DNA of 64,000 nt, from the NCBI GenBank assembly GCA_031844405.1, contig JAUZVC010000001.1, forward strand, positions 868,001 through 932,000, given 5' to 3'. This DNA comes from Knoellia sp031844405 (GTDB lineage Bacteria; Actinomycetota; Actinomycetes; Actinomycetales; Dermatophilaceae). The position numbers and the translations under genes are program-made. The notes beneath the pieces were generated by a model. That model was given only the letters and a program-made list of their open reading frames with translations. It had not been told where the DNA came from and did not search any database. Positions 48,544-57,652 of this stretch are shown here, piece by piece; positions within the stretch are counted from its first letter, which is position 1; each line of letters starts with the position of its first letter.

Positions 48544-49553
48544 TCGGTGAAGGCCTTTCGGCGCTCGATGACGACCCGGGCCGCCGCGTTGACGATGAAC
48601 GTGAGGAGGAAGAGGACGAGGCCGGCCGCGATGTAGGCGCCGGTCTTCTGGGCCGAGTCGAACTCCCCGGCGTCGTTGGCGATGCGAGAGGCGAAGGTCT
48701 CGCCCCCGCCGAAGATCGAGAACGAGAAGGCGCTCGACGTGTTGAGCGCCGAGAGCAGCAGGGTGACGGCAAGCGTCTCGCCGAGGGCGCGGCCGAGGCC
48801 GAGCATGGCAGCCGAGATGATGCCGGGCTTGCCGAAGGGGATGACGGCGGTGCGGATCATCTCCCACTTGGTCGCGCCGAGGGCGAGCGCGCCCTCCTTG
48901 TGGGCCGTCGGCACCTGGCTGAAGACCTCACGCGAGATCGCCGTGACGATCGGCAGGATCATGATGGCGAGGATGACGCCGGCGAAGGCGAGGGTGCTCT
49001 TGGCGCTCGGCGTCCCGGTGTACTCGAAGAACGGCAGCCAGCCGAGCACCCGGTCGATGACCGTGGCGACCGGCTCGAAGTACTGCCCGGCGACCTGCAG
49101 TCCCCAGAACCCGTAGACGATCGACGGGACGGCGGCGAGCAGGTCGACGAGGGTGGCAGCGGGCTTGTTGAGCCAGCCCGGTGCGTACTGGGTGATGAAG
49201 AGCGCCACGGCCACGCCGAGCGGCACCGCGATGAACATCGCGATGATCGAGGTGACGATCGTGGCCCAGAGCAGGTCCACGATGCCGAAGCGGGGCTCGG
49301 CGCCGCTCGGGACCCACTCGCGCGAGGTGAGGAAGTTCGCCTCGTTGTTGAGCAGGGACGGGACGGCCTGGATGACGAGGAAGAGACCGACGAGGGTCAC
49401 GAGGGCGATGATGAGGATGCCCGAGCCGGTGGCGAGCCCGCCGAAGATCCGGTCGCCGAGGCGTCCGGTCCCGGCCCTGTCGGCCTCGAGGGGCGGGCGG
49501 CCGTCGCCGCTGGGCAGCTCGTCGATCGCGCTGTGCCCGGTGATCGATGACAC
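48540..49553 (-). CDS. pstC: Phosphate ABC transporter permease PstC
   Basis: A 337-residue permease. About 40 polar N-terminal residues are followed by LIIALVTLVGLFLVIQAVPS and five further helices. Family segments: VAVALFITQYAPGWLNKPAA, AAVPSIVYGFWGLQVAG and EAA loop KEGALALGATKWEMIRTAVI. GTG 49553 is chosen as start because AAGGAA lies eight bases upstream; an upstream in-frame codon at 49610 would add residues without similarity. It is 104 bp after pstS and overlaps pstA. Confidence 0.95.
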   Translation of the reverse strand: MSSITGHSAIDELPSGDGRPPLEADRAGTGRLGDRIFGGLATGSGILIIALVTLVGLFLVIQAVPSLLNNEANFLTSREWVPSGAEPRFGIVDLLWATIVTSIIAMFIAVPLGVAVALFITQYAPGWLNKPAATLVDLLAAVPSIVYGFWGLQVAGQYFEPVATVIDRVLGWLPFFEYTGTPSAKSTLAFAGVILAIMILPIVTAISREVFSQVPTAHKEGALALGATKWEMIRTAVIPFGKPGIISAAMLGLGRALGETLAVTLLLSALNTSSAFSFSIFGGGETFASRIANDAGEFDSAQKTGAYIAAGLVLFLLTFIVNAAARVVIERRKAFTE

Positions 49554-49657
49554 GGGGTCGGTTCCTTCCAGGGGTGGGAGCAGGGGTGAGGGGGCGAGGC
49601 CGTCGGCCACGCCCCCTCAGTCGACCCGAGGGGGCCGACGCGTCCGCTGGGAGTCGG

Positions 49658-50791
49658 TCAGGAGATCGCGTCGATCGCGGTCGCGACCTTGGTCCGGACC
49701 TCGGCGGGGAGCGGCGCGTAGCCGATCTCCTCGATGGTCTTCTGGGCCTCCTCGGAGGCGAAGTACTTCAGGAACGCCTTGATGTTCTTCTGCTTCTCGG
49801 CGTCCTTGCCCTTCGAGCAGACGATCTCGTAGGTCACGAGGTTGATCGGGTAGGCCCCGGCCTCCTTCGTGGCGTAGTCGAGCTTGAGCGCAAGGTCGTT
49901 GCCCGTGCCGGTCTGCTCGGCGGTGGCGATGGCCTTGCCGACCGACTCGCTGGTGAGCTCGACGGGGCCGGCGCCGTTGTCGATCGAGGCGACACCGAGG
50001 TCGTTGTCCTTGGCGTAGCTCCACTCGACGTAGGTGATGCCACCGTCGGTGGACTTCACGCCCTCCGCGACACCGGCCGACTTGGCCTTGCCCTCGCCCT
50101 TGCCGTCCCACGTCTTGGCGGGCTCGCCCGGCCAGTTCTCGGGGGCCGCGGCCTTGAGGTACTTCGTGAAGTTCTCGGTCGTGCCCGACTCGTCGGAACG
50201 GAAGAAGACCTTGATGGCGGTCGCGGGCAGCTGGACTCCGGAGTTGGCCGCGGCGATCCTCGGGTCGTTCCAGGTGGTGATCCTGCCCATGAAGATGTCA
50301 CCGGCGAGGGCCGGGGTCAGGTTGAGCTTGTCGACGCCCTTGACGTTGTAGGCAACGGCGATGGGGCCGGTGACCATCGGGATGTTCCACGCGGGCGAAC
50401 CGCAGGCGGCCTCGGCCTCCTTGGCCTCGATCTTGCCGTCCTTCTCCACGGTCTTGAGCGCGGAGTCCGAACCGGCGAAGTCGACCTGGCCGGCGATGAA
50501 CTGCTTGATGCCCGCGCCGGAGCCCGAGGGGTTGTAGTTCACGGTGGCGCCGGAGCACTGCGACGCGAAACCGCTGGCGACCTCCTCGAAGGCGTTCTTC
50601 TGGGCCGAGGAGCCCTCCGCGCTGAGCGTGCCGTCGAAGCAGTCGGCCGAGGCGGACGAGGTGGCGGTGCCTTCGGCGCCACTGGCGCTGTCAGTGCCGC
50701 CGGTGTTGTCCGAACCGCAGGCGGTCAGGGCGATGGAGCCGACGAGGGCCAGGGAGGCCATCGCACCGAGACGCGAAATCTTCACTGTCAT
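49658..50791 (-). CDS. pstS: Phosphate-binding lipoprotein PstS
   Basis: A 377-residue periplasmic-type binding protein anchored as a lipoprotein. Signal MTVKISRLGAMASLALVGSI leads to lipobox LTAC, and a Ser/Thr/Gly linker follows. The phosphate-binding fold shows GTLSAEGSSAQKNAFEEVAS, YNPSGSGAGIKQFIAGQVDF, AGSDSALK and FFRSDESGTTENFTKYLK, which supply the usual Ser/Thr/Asp ligands. ATG 50791. A clear PHO box of two 11-bp units lies about 87 bp upstream, so expression should rise on phosphate starvation through PhoP. First gene of pstSCAB. Confidence 0.96.
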   Translation of the reverse strand: MTVKISRLGAMASLALVGSIALTACGSDNTGGTDSASGAEGTATSSASADCFDGTLSAEGSSAQKNAFEEVASGFASQCSGATVNYNPSGSGAGIKQFIAGQVDFAGSDSALKTVEKDGKIEAKEAEAACGSPAWNIPMVTGPIAVAYNVKGVDKLNLTPALAGDIFMGRITTWNDPRIAAANSGVQLPATAIKVFFRSDESGTTENFTKYLKAAAPENWPGEPAKTWDGKGEGKAKSAGVAEGVKSTDGGITYVEWSYAKDNDLGVASIDNGAGPVELTSESVGKAIATAEQTGTGNDLALKLDYATKEAGAYPINLVTYEIVCSKGKDAEKQKNIKAFLKYFASEEAQKTIEEIGYAPLPAEVRTKVATAIDAIS

Positions 50792-50877
50792 ACCTCTCAC
50801 GTGGAGCAGGGAGTCTGGGTCGGACGTGGTGTACCGACAGTGCGAAGGTAGGGAGGGCTGGTGTCCGGTTCGCCCGT

Positions 50878-50899
50878 GCAGGGTGAACGCGGCGTGAAC
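50878..50899 (-). promoter_or_regulatory. PHO box upstream of pstS
   Basis: On the minus strand two adjacent 11-base units, GTTCACGCCGC (50899-50889) and GTTCACCCTGC (50888-50878), match the actinobacterial PhoP direct-repeat unit GTTCACC with correct 11-bp periodicity. A weaker third unit follows. The distance to the pstS start is about 87 bp. Regulation by PhoP is established for such boxes in streptomycetes; phoRP itself is not in this window. Confidence 0.78.
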
Positions 50900-50961
50900 G
50901 GTGCTCGGCCATTGGCTGTCGCGTTGTTCAAGCGAGACGCCTCGCCACGAGGAGGACGGCG

Positions 50962-51936
50962 TCAGGGCAGGTGGCGTTCCACGGCGACGACCCGGGCGTC
51001 CACACCCACACCGGCGACGTGGCACACGAGCGCCTCACCCTTGGCGAGGTCGTCGTCGCGCGCCTCGACGAACCGCTCGAGCATCGCCACGGCGTCCCCG
51101 CCCTCGAGGTGCAGCCGCTCGCCGAGCACCCCGAGCACGGCCGCCATGACCGGCCCGTGCGTGCAGACGACCGCGGGCTCACCGCGAGCGATCAGCCGCT
51201 CGACGTGCTCGACCGCCCGCCCGGGCTCGGCCTCGTGCCCCTCCTCGGACAGCCCGCGACGGGTGCGCGGCTCGAGGCCGAGCGACACGGCATACGGGGC
51301 GATCGTGTCGAGACACCGCAGCGAAGGCGACGTGAGGACACGGGTGATGCCGTATGCCGTGAGCACCGGCACGAGGTCCCGTGCCCTTTTGGCGCCCCGC
51401 GTGTCGAGCGGGCGCTCGCGGTCGTCGCCCTTCCAGTCCGAGCGGGCGACGGACTTGGCGTGGCGGACGACGACGAGGGGCCAGGTGTCGAGGGCGCCGT
51501 CGCCGTGGGCGCGCACGAGCGCACGCAGCTGCTCGCGGTCGTGGGCGTAGTCGAGGCGGACGTTGGCCTCGGCCACGTCGAGCCAGTCGACGGCGTCGAT
51601 CTCGTTCTCGAGGCGGCCGTGGCCGCCGGTGACGGTGGCCGACCAGTAGTGGACGACCTTCTCACCGCGGGTCCCGGCCTTGGTGAGGACGAGGTAGCGG
51701 GCCTCGGGCAGCGGGGGCCCGAGGCGCACCTCGAGGCCGGTCTCCTCGAGGGTCTCGCGCACGGCCGCCGCCGCCCAGTCCTCGCCGGGGTCGAGCTTGC
51801 CCTTGGCCCAGGACCAGTCGTCGTAGCGGGGCCGATGGACCAGCGCCACCTGGAGCACGCCCTTGCGCACCCGCCACGGCAGCGTGCCCGCCGCGGGGAT
51901 GACCTCGGGCCGCTCGGGCCGCGCCGGCGTGCTCAG
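50962..51936 (-). CDS. mutT1: MutT1-like fused Nudix hydrolase / histidine phosphatase
   Basis: A 324-residue two-domain protein. Residues about 10-140 are a Nudix domain with a full box (GKLDPGEDWAAAAVRETLEE-TGLE). Residues about 155-320 are a SixA/phosphoglycerate-mutase-like phosphatase with VVVRHAKSVARSDWKGDD and TSPSLRCLDTI. Mycobacterial MutT1 has the same architecture, cleans 8-oxo-dGTP/dGDP pools and hydrolyses diadenosine polyphosphates, and also lies next to ppk. No ATG, GTG or TTG exists at a suitable place before the Nudix domain. A CTG at 51936 overlaps the ppk stop as CTGA, the same geometry as ATGA/GTGA couplings elsewhere in the window, so CTG is taken as start. Confidence 0.88.
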   Translation of the reverse strand: MSTPARPERPEVIPAAGTLPWRVRKGVLQVALVHRPRYDDWSWAKGKLDPGEDWAAAAVRETLEETGLEVRLGPPLPEARYLVLTKAGTRGEKVVHYWSATVTGGHGRLENEIDAVDWLDVAEANVRLDYAHDREQLRALVRAHGDGALDTWPLVVVRHAKSVARSDWKGDDRERPLDTRGAKRARDLVPVLTAYGITRVLTSPSLRCLDTIAPYAVSLGLEPRTRRGLSEEGHEAEPGRAVEHVERLIARGEPAVVCTHGPVMAAVLGVLGERLHLEGGDAVAMLERFVEARDDDLAKGEALVCHVAGVGVDARVVAVERHLP

Positions 51937-54248
51937 CGGCGCCGCGCCTTGCGTCGGCGTTTGGCGTGCATCTCGATGAGCGCCGCCTGGATGTCGGGCA
52001 TCGGCTCGCCGTCGGCGTCGAGGTGGCGGCGGCTCCAGCGCCCGTCGGCTCCGAGCGACCAGTGCGAGAACTTGCCGCTCATGCCCTGGGCCATGAGGGT
52101 GCGCAGGTCCTCGAGGTGGCGCGGGTCGGCGAGGCGGACGAGGCACTCGACCCGGCGGTCGAGGTTGCGGTGCATCATGTCGGCGCTGCCGATCCACGCC
52201 TCGAGGTCCTCGCCGGTGCCGAAGAGGAAGACCCGCGAGTGCTCGAGGAAGCGCCCGAGGACCGAGTGCACGGTGACGTTCTCGGACAGTCCCTCGACGC
52301 CGGGGCGCAGGGCGCAGATGCCGCGCACCCAGACGTCGACCTTCACGCCGGCGATCGAGGCGCGGTAGAGCGCGTCGATGACCTGCTCGTCGACGATCGA
52401 GTTGACCTTGATGCCGATGTAGCCGCTGCCGGGCCTGTCGCGCTCGGCCGCCACCTGGCTCTCGATGCGCTCGACGAGCCCGCTGCGCACCGATCGCGGG
52501 GCGACGAGGAGGCGCTTGAACTTGCTGCGCGGGGCGACCCCGGAGAGCTGGTTGAAGAGGCGGGTGAGGTCGTCGCCGACCTGCGGGTCGACGGTGAGGA
52601 GGCCGAAGTCCTCGTAGATGCGGGCCGTCTTGGGGTTGTAGTTGCCGGTGCCGACGTGGCAGTAGCGGCGCAGCCCGTCCTCCTCCTGGCGGACGACGAG
52701 GCTGAGCTTGGAGTGCGTCTTGAGCCCGACGATGCCGTAGACGACGTGGACTCCCGCGCGCTCCAGCTTGCGGGCCCACGAGATGTTGTTCTGCTCGTCG
52801 AAGCGGGCCTTGATCTCGACGACGGCGAGGACCTGCTTGCCGCTGTCGGCGGCGTCGATGAGGGCGTCGATGATCGGGGAGTCGCCACTGGTGCGGTAGA
52901 GGGTCTGCTTGATGGCGAGGACGTTGGGGTCGGCCGCCGCCTGCTCGATGAAGGCCTGCACCGACGTCGAGAACGAGTCGTAGGGGTGCTGCAGCAGGAC
53001 GTCCTGCTTGCGGATGCTCGCGAAGAGGTCGCGGGCCTTGGCGCTCTCGGTCGGCGCGAGGTCGCTGTTGGTGCGGGCGACGAACGCCGGGTAGTGCAGC
53101 TCGGACCGCTCGAGGTCGGCGATGATGTTGAGCCCGCGCAGGTCGAGCGGCGCCGGCAGCCGGTAGACCTCCTGGCTCGTGACCCCCAGCTCGCGCACGA
53201 GCAGGTCCATGACGTGGTCGTCCATCTCCTCGTCGACCTCGAGCCGGACCGGCGGGCCGAAACGGCGGCGGGTCAGCTCCTTCTCGAGCGCCGTGAGGAG
53301 GTTCTCGGCGTCGTCCTCCTCCACCTCCAGGTCCTCGTTGCGGGTGACGCGGAAGGTGTAGTGCTCGTGCACCTCCATGCCCGGGAAGAGCTGGTCGAGG
53401 TGGGCCGCCATGACGTCCTCGAGCGGGACGAACCGCACGTCGTAGACGTCGGTCGAGGCGTCGCCCTCGCCCACGCGGAGCAGGCGCGGCAGCAGCGGCG
53501 GCACCTTGACCCGGGCGAAGTGCTCCTTGCCCGTCTTGGGGTTGATGAGGAGCACGGCGAGGTTGAGCGAGAGGCCGGAGATGTAGGGGAAGGGGTGGGC
53601 CGGGTCGACGGCGAGCGGGGTGAGAACGGGGAAGACCCGCTCGGTGAAGAGCTGGCCGAGGCGGGCCTGCTCCTCCTCGGACAGCTCGTCCCAGCGGACG
53701 ACCTCGATGCCCTCCGCCTCGAGGGCGGGCTGGACGAGGTCGTCGTAGACACGGGCCTGCATGGCGAGCAGCTCGTGGCTCACGACGGAGATCTGCTCGA
53801 GGACCTCGCGCGGCTCGAGACCCGAGGCCGAGCGGACGGCGAGACCGGTCGCGATGCGCCGCTTGAGGCCGGCGACCCGCACCATGAAGAACTCGTCGAG
53901 GTTCGACGTGAAGATCGCGAGGAAGCGGGCGCGCTCGAGGAGCGGGACGTTCTCGTCGGCGGCGAGCTGGAGGACTCGCTCGTTGAACTGGAGCCACGAG
54001 ATCTCACGGTCGAGGAACCGGTCGGCCGGCAGGCCCTCGGACGCGTCGGCCGTCCCCGTGCTCGACGGGCGCACGAACCGCCCGTTCGAGGCACGCGGCT
54101 GGGCAGCCCGGGCCTCCGCCGCCGAGGCGCTCGCGATCGAGACCTCGGTGACGAAGCTGCTGTCGGTCGTGGTGTCCGCCTCGGTCGCCCGGTCCGCCGC
54201 CTCCGAACCGTCGACGTCGCGGGTTCCGGGCGTGGTCGACGTCGTCAT
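51933..54248 (-). CDS. ppk: Polyphosphate kinase Ppk1
   Basis: A 771-residue polyphosphate kinase type 1, making polyphosphate from ATP reversibly. After a 75-residue Ala/Thr-rich N-terminus come the N domain (FLDREISWLQFNERVLQLAA, SNLDEFFMVRVAGLKRRI), head domain, and C1/C2 domains. The autophosphorylated His lies in GLKTHSKLSLVVRQEEDGLR, and CHVGTGNYNPKTARIYEDFG is the second conserved site. ALDPHR-type end is replaced by a basic tail KRRRKARRR. Start ATG 54248. A single GTTCACCC half-site lies about 25 bp upstream but not a full PHO box. It is followed by mutT1 with a CTGA overlap. Confidence 0.96.
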   Translation of the reverse strand: MTTSTTPGTRDVDGSEAADRATEADTTTDSSFVTEVSIASASAAEARAAQPRASNGRFVRPSSTGTADASEGLPADRFLDREISWLQFNERVLQLAADENVPLLERARFLAIFTSNLDEFFMVRVAGLKRRIATGLAVRSASGLEPREVLEQISVVSHELLAMQARVYDDLVQPALEAEGIEVVRWDELSEEEQARLGQLFTERVFPVLTPLAVDPAHPFPYISGLSLNLAVLLINPKTGKEHFARVKVPPLLPRLLRVGEGDASTDVYDVRFVPLEDVMAAHLDQLFPGMEVHEHYTFRVTRNEDLEVEEDDAENLLTALEKELTRRRFGPPVRLEVDEEMDDHVMDLLVRELGVTSQEVYRLPAPLDLRGLNIIADLERSELHYPAFVARTNSDLAPTESAKARDLFASIRKQDVLLQHPYDSFSTSVQAFIEQAAADPNVLAIKQTLYRTSGDSPIIDALIDAADSGKQVLAVVEIKARFDEQNNISWARKLERAGVHVVYGIVGLKTHSKLSLVVRQEEDGLRRYCHVGTGNYNPKTARIYEDFGLLTVDPQVGDDLTRLFNQLSGVAPRSKFKRLLVAPRSVRSGLVERIESQVAAERDRPGSGYIGIKVNSIVDEQVIDALYRASIAGVKVDVWVRGICALRPGVEGLSENVTVHSVLGRFLEHSRVFLFGTGEDLEAWIGSADMMHRNLDRRVECLVRLADPRHLEDLRTLMAQGMSGKFSHWSLGADGRWSRRHLDADGEPMPDIQAALIEMHAKRRRKARRR

Positions 54249-54309
54249 GGGTTCATGGTGTCAGCATCGGGTGAACAACGGGAGACGTGCGCCACAGGGC
54301 GGTCTCCGC

Positions 54310-55017
54310 TCAGCGCAAGCGCCCGCCCGCCATCGTCACCGTGCGCGCGGCGAGGGCGTCGAGGGAGTCGACGACGTCGGGGTCGTCGACCGCGAGGTCG
54401 GTGCGCAGGATCGAGAGCTCGGTGCACGCGAGCAGGACCGCACCCGCGCCCTTGTCGCGCAGGTGCGTGACCGCCGCGTCGAAGCGGTCGCGCTCGACCG
54501 GCATACCGGCCTTGACCCCGTCGTAGATCATCGACATGACGTCCTTCTGGACGACGTCGTCCGGCGCGACGGGCGTGAGCCCGGCGGCGCGCGCGGACCG
54601 GTGGTAGGTCTCGGCCCTGAGGGTGCCGTCCGTCGCGAGGATGCCGACGTGCGTCAGGCCGGGGACGGCCGCGCGGGCGGCGGCGAGGGTCTCCTCGACG
54701 ATGTCGATGACGGGGATGTCCACGGCGGCCGCGACTTCGTCCTGGAAGGCCTGGGCGGTGTTGCACGGCACGGCGATGAACTTCGCGCCCGCCCGCTCGA
54801 GCTGACGCGCGTCGTCGGCCATCACCGGTCCCGGGCTGTCGGGGGAGTCGCCCACGAGGTATGCCGTCCGGTCCGGGATGCTCGCGTGGTTCCACACGAG
54901 CATGTCGACGTGGTCCTGGTCGCGGGAGGCGTCGGTGAGGTCGAGGACGCGCCGCATGAAGTAGACGGTGGCCATCGGCCCGATCCCGCCGAGGATGCCG
55001 ACTGGTTCGTTGCGCAC
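54310..55017 (-). CDS. Aspartate/glutamate racemase family protein
   Basis: A 235-residue cofactor-independent racemase. The N-terminus is PVGILGGIGPMATVYFMRRV. The two catalytic cysteines lie in FIAVPCNTAQAFQDEV and AVLLACTELSIL, both intact. Family members interconvert L- and D-Asp (or Glu). Its neighbours across the divergent gap are a Fem-type transferase and an ATP-grasp ligase, then MurJ, so the D-amino acid may go into peptidoglycan cross-bridges (inference). ATG 55017. It is distinct from MurI-type glutamate racemases by length and the GGIGP start. It converges with nothing; ppk lies 61 bp downstream. Confidence 0.88.
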   Translation of the reverse strand: MRNEPVGILGGIGPMATVYFMRRVLDLTDASRDQDHVDMLVWNHASIPDRTAYLVGDSPDSPGPVMADDARQLERAGAKFIAVPCNTAQAFQDEVAAAVDIPVIDIVEETLAAARAAVPGLTHVGILATDGTLRAETYHRSARAAGLTPVAPDDVVQKDVMSMIYDGVKAGMPVERDRFDAAVTHLRDKGAGAVLLACTELSILRTDLAVDDPDVVDSLDALAARTVTMAGGRLR

Positions 55018-55083
55018 CCGACGAGCCTAACCCCGGCCGATAGACTCCGGGGCGACCTCTGACCCGCCCTACCTAGGAGCTCC

Positions 55084-56310
55084 GTGGCACTGGCCGCCCT
55101 CGACCTCACCGACCGCGAGCACGACGACTTCGTCCGCGACCACCCCCACGGGCACCTCATGCAGACGACCCCGTGGGGACGGGAGAAGGAGCACACCGGC
55201 TGGACCTGGCGCACCGTCGCCGTCGGCCGCAAGGGTGCGGGACCGGACGGTGGCGACGAGGTCACCGGGGCCGCGCTCATCCTCTTCCGCCGCACCCCGG
55301 TGCTGCCGCTCGCGCTCGCCTACTGCCCGCGCGGGTTCGTCGTCGACTGGGCCGACGGCGAGTCCGTCGACGCGCTCCTCGCCGAGGTGAGCCGGGTCGC
55401 GAAGGCCAACCGCGGCGTCCTGCTCCGGCTCGACCCGGCCGTCCGCATCGACGACCCCGACGTGCGCCCGGCGCTCGAGTCCCGCGGGTTCACCCGCACC
55501 GACCCCGGGGAGGACGCCGCCAAGACCCTCGCCCAGCCCGCGCTGCGCATGGTGACCGACATCAGCGACCTCGACCGGCTCGAGAAGGAGCTGTCGCAGG
55601 GCACCCGCCAGTCGATCCGCAAGGGCGAGAAGTCCGGCCTCGTCTACGAGTCCGCCGGACGCGACGGCATCGACGCCTTCTACGAGCTCATGAAGGTCAC
55701 GGGCGCGCGCGACGGCTTCGGCATCCGCAGCAAGGACTACTTCACGACCCTCGTCGACGTCCTCTCGCCGACCGACGACATCGTCGTCTCACTCGTCAAG
55801 CTCGACCACGGCGCCGCGGCCGCCAAGGCCCGCAAGGCGGTCGAGGACACCCGAGCCCAGCTCGAGAAGGCGCGGGCCAAGCGCGAGAAGTACCCCTCGG
55901 AGAAGGCCGACCGGCAGGTGGCGCAGCTGGAGGAGACGATCGCCAAGAAGGAGGAGTCGATCCCCGGGTTCGAGGCTGCGCACGCGCAGTACCCCGAGGG
56001 GCAGTACCTCGCCGGGTCGATCTTCGCGACGTGCGGCACCCGCGGCTCCTACCTCTACGCCGCGTCGTCCGACGAGCACCGCAACCTTCGCCCGAACTAC
56101 CTCATGGTCTGGCGGATCATGCAGGACGCGGCAGCCAAGGGCGTGACGACCTTCGACTTCGGTGGAATCGACGCCTCCGAGGGCCTCGAGGAGTTCAAGC
56201 GCCAGTGGAACCCCGAGCGACGCGAGTATGCCGGTGAGTTCACCAAGCAGCTCCGTCCCGTGGCGGGTCGGCTCGTCGACCTCCTCGTCCGCGTCTACAA
56301 GCGACGCTGA
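55084..56310 (+). CDS. FemX/FemAB-type peptidoglycan bridge aminoacyltransferase
   Basis: A 408-residue member of the Fem family, which uses aminoacyl-tRNA to add residues to the lipid II stem peptide. Two GNAT-like halves are visible: HPHGHLMQTTPWGREKEHTG, and TRQSIRKGEKSGLVYESAGR with DFGGIDASEGLEEFKRQWNP near the end. Between them is the long helical coiled coil (KARKAVEDTRAQLEKARAKR, ADRQVAQLEETIAKKEESIP) typical for these enzymes, which resembles the seryl-tRNA-synthetase arm. GTG start 55084. It is 13 bp from the ATP-grasp gene, forming an operon. The added amino acid (Gly, Ser, Ala or other) cannot be read from sequence. Confidence 0.9.
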   Translation: MALAALDLTDREHDDFVRDHPHGHLMQTTPWGREKEHTGWTWRTVAVGRKGAGPDGGDEVTGAALILFRRTPVLPLALAYCPRGFVVDWADGESVDALLAEVSRVAKANRGVLLRLDPAVRIDDPDVRPALESRGFTRTDPGEDAAKTLAQPALRMVTDISDLDRLEKELSQGTRQSIRKGEKSGLVYESAGRDGIDAFYELMKVTGARDGFGIRSKDYFTTLVDVLSPTDDIVVSLVKLDHGAAAAKARKAVEDTRAQLEKARAKREKYPSEKADRQVAQLEETIAKKEESIPGFEAAHAQYPEGQYLAGSIFATCGTRGSYLYAASSDEHRNLRPNYLMVWRIMQDAAAKGVTTFDFGGIDASEGLEEFKRQWNPERREYAGEFTKQLRPVAGRLVDLLVRVYKRR

Positions 56311-56323
56311 GGGGCGGTTTCCG

Positions 56324-57637
56324 TTGTCCGACAACACTTTCGACTCCATCGCCGACCAGCCGTTCGTGCCGGTCATCGTGGGCGCGCACGTGGGGGGCTA
56401 CTCGCTCGTGCGCGCCTTCCACGAGGCGTATGCCGTCCGCTCCCTCGTCGTCACCGGCGCCACGTCGTGGGTCGTCGAGAACTCGGCGATCCTCGAGGTG
56501 GTGAGCTGTCCCGACGCCCACGACCCCGACGTGCTCGCCGAGACCCTGCTGGCCTCGCCCTTCGCCGCGCTCGACCAGCCCAAGATCCTGCTCGCCACGT
56601 CCGACTCCCTCGTCGACGTCATCGCCCTCATGCGCGACCGGCTCGACGACTCGTGGAAGGTGCCCTACGTCGGCGCCGGTCCGCTGGCCCGGGCCACCCG
56701 CAAGCACACCTTCGAGGAGGCGGCGCAGGCCGCCGGCGTGACGACACCGGCGACGACCTTCATCGACCTCGGCGACACGGCATACGACGTCTCGGCAGCG
56801 GAGCTGCCCGGTGAGGGCTACCCACTCATCGTCAAGCCCACGGCCCCCGCGGCGTGGAACCGGGTGAGCTTCGAGGGCCAGGCCAAGGTCCACACGGTCG
56901 GCTCGCCCGACGAGCTGCGCGACCTCGTGCGGCGGGTGCAGGACTCGGGCTACCGCGAGACGCTCATCGTCCAGGACCGGATCCCCGGAGACGACACGGG
57001 CATGCGTATCCTCACCTGCTACTGCGACAGGGACTCCCGCGTCCGGTTCGCGTCCTACGGCCGCACCCTCATCGAGGAGCACTCGCCCGGGTTGCTCGGG
57101 GTGCCGGCCGCGATCCTCACCGGGCAGAACCACGAGATCGTCGACGAGGCGGTGCGGCTGCTCGCCGAGCTCGAGTGGGTCGGCTACGCGAACTTCGACC
57201 TCAAGTACGACCCGCGCGACGGGCGGACGAAGTTCTTCGAGCTCAACCCGCGGCTGGGACGGTCGAACTACTACGTCACCGGGACCGGCTTCAACCCGGT
57301 GCGGTGGTACGTCGACGAGTACGTCCACGAGAACCTGCCCGAGGAGTTCGAGCTCGTCGAAGCCGACACCGAGACGGTCTACTCGGTCGTGCCGGTGCGG
57401 ACGATCAGGTGGGCGCTGGCCCGCCATCCCGACCTCTGGGCGCGCACGAAGCGGGTCATCAGGGCAGGTGGGCTGCGCAACCCGCTGCACTACCGCGCCG
57501 AGAAGAACCCCGTGCGTTGGGCCAAGATCCTCGCGGCGGGCGTGAGCTACGACCGCAAGTTCCACCAGTACTACGACCCCGAGGCGGTCTACCACCCCGG
57601 CGGCGAGCCCGCCGACAGCGACCTCCCCCGCCGCTGA
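56324..57637 (+). CDS. ATP-grasp carboxylate-amine ligase (D-Asp/D-Glu ligase-like)
   Basis: A 437-residue ATP-grasp ligase related to the D-aspartate ligase group. N-terminal preATP fold: FVPVIVGAHVGGYSLVRAFH; then EGYPLIVKPTAPAAWNRVSF (ATP Lys), IVQDRIPGDDTGMRILTC, and the metal site FFELNPRLGRSNYYVTGTG. Start is TTG 56324, with GAGGGG nine bases upstream; the protein then begins with the typical SDNTF. It follows the Fem transferase by 13 bp. In enterococci the D-Asp ligase adds the bridge residue to the stem-peptide Lys; here a D-Asp or D-Glu residue may be added alone or after a Fem-added residue (inference). A long hairpin follows. Confidence 0.83.
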   Translation: MSDNTFDSIADQPFVPVIVGAHVGGYSLVRAFHEAYAVRSLVVTGATSWVVENSAILEVVSCPDAHDPDVLAETLLASPFAALDQPKILLATSDSLVDVIALMRDRLDDSWKVPYVGAGPLARATRKHTFEEAAQAAGVTTPATTFIDLGDTAYDVSAAELPGEGYPLIVKPTAPAAWNRVSFEGQAKVHTVGSPDELRDLVRRVQDSGYRETLIVQDRIPGDDTGMRILTCYCDRDSRVRFASYGRTLIEEHSPGLLGVPAAILTGQNHEIVDEAVRLLAELEWVGYANFDLKYDPRDGRTKFFELNPRLGRSNYYVTGTGFNPVRWYVDEYVHENLPEEFELVEADTETVYSVVPVRTIRWALARHPDLWARTKRVIRAGGLRNPLHYRAEKNPVRWAKILAAGVSYDRKFHQYYDPEAVYHPGGEPADSDLPRR

Positions 57638-57652
57638 CACCCGAAGTCACCC

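Noticed and set aside
46735..48636. 633-codon open frame opposite pstB and pstA
   Set aside because: High-GC shadow. The opposite strand holds complete PstB and PstA with all motifs.
54249..54309. PHO box upstream of ppk
   Set aside because: Only one GTTCACCC unit is present (54269-54276 on the complement); the neighbouring 11 bases do not repeat it, so it fails the direct-repeat criterion.
51966..54470. Long open frame on the plus strand opposite ppk
   Set aside because: It is an antisense shadow. The minus strand encodes a full-length polyphosphate kinase with intact catalytic His motifs; the plus-strand translation is Arg/Asp/Gly/Val-rich with no domain.
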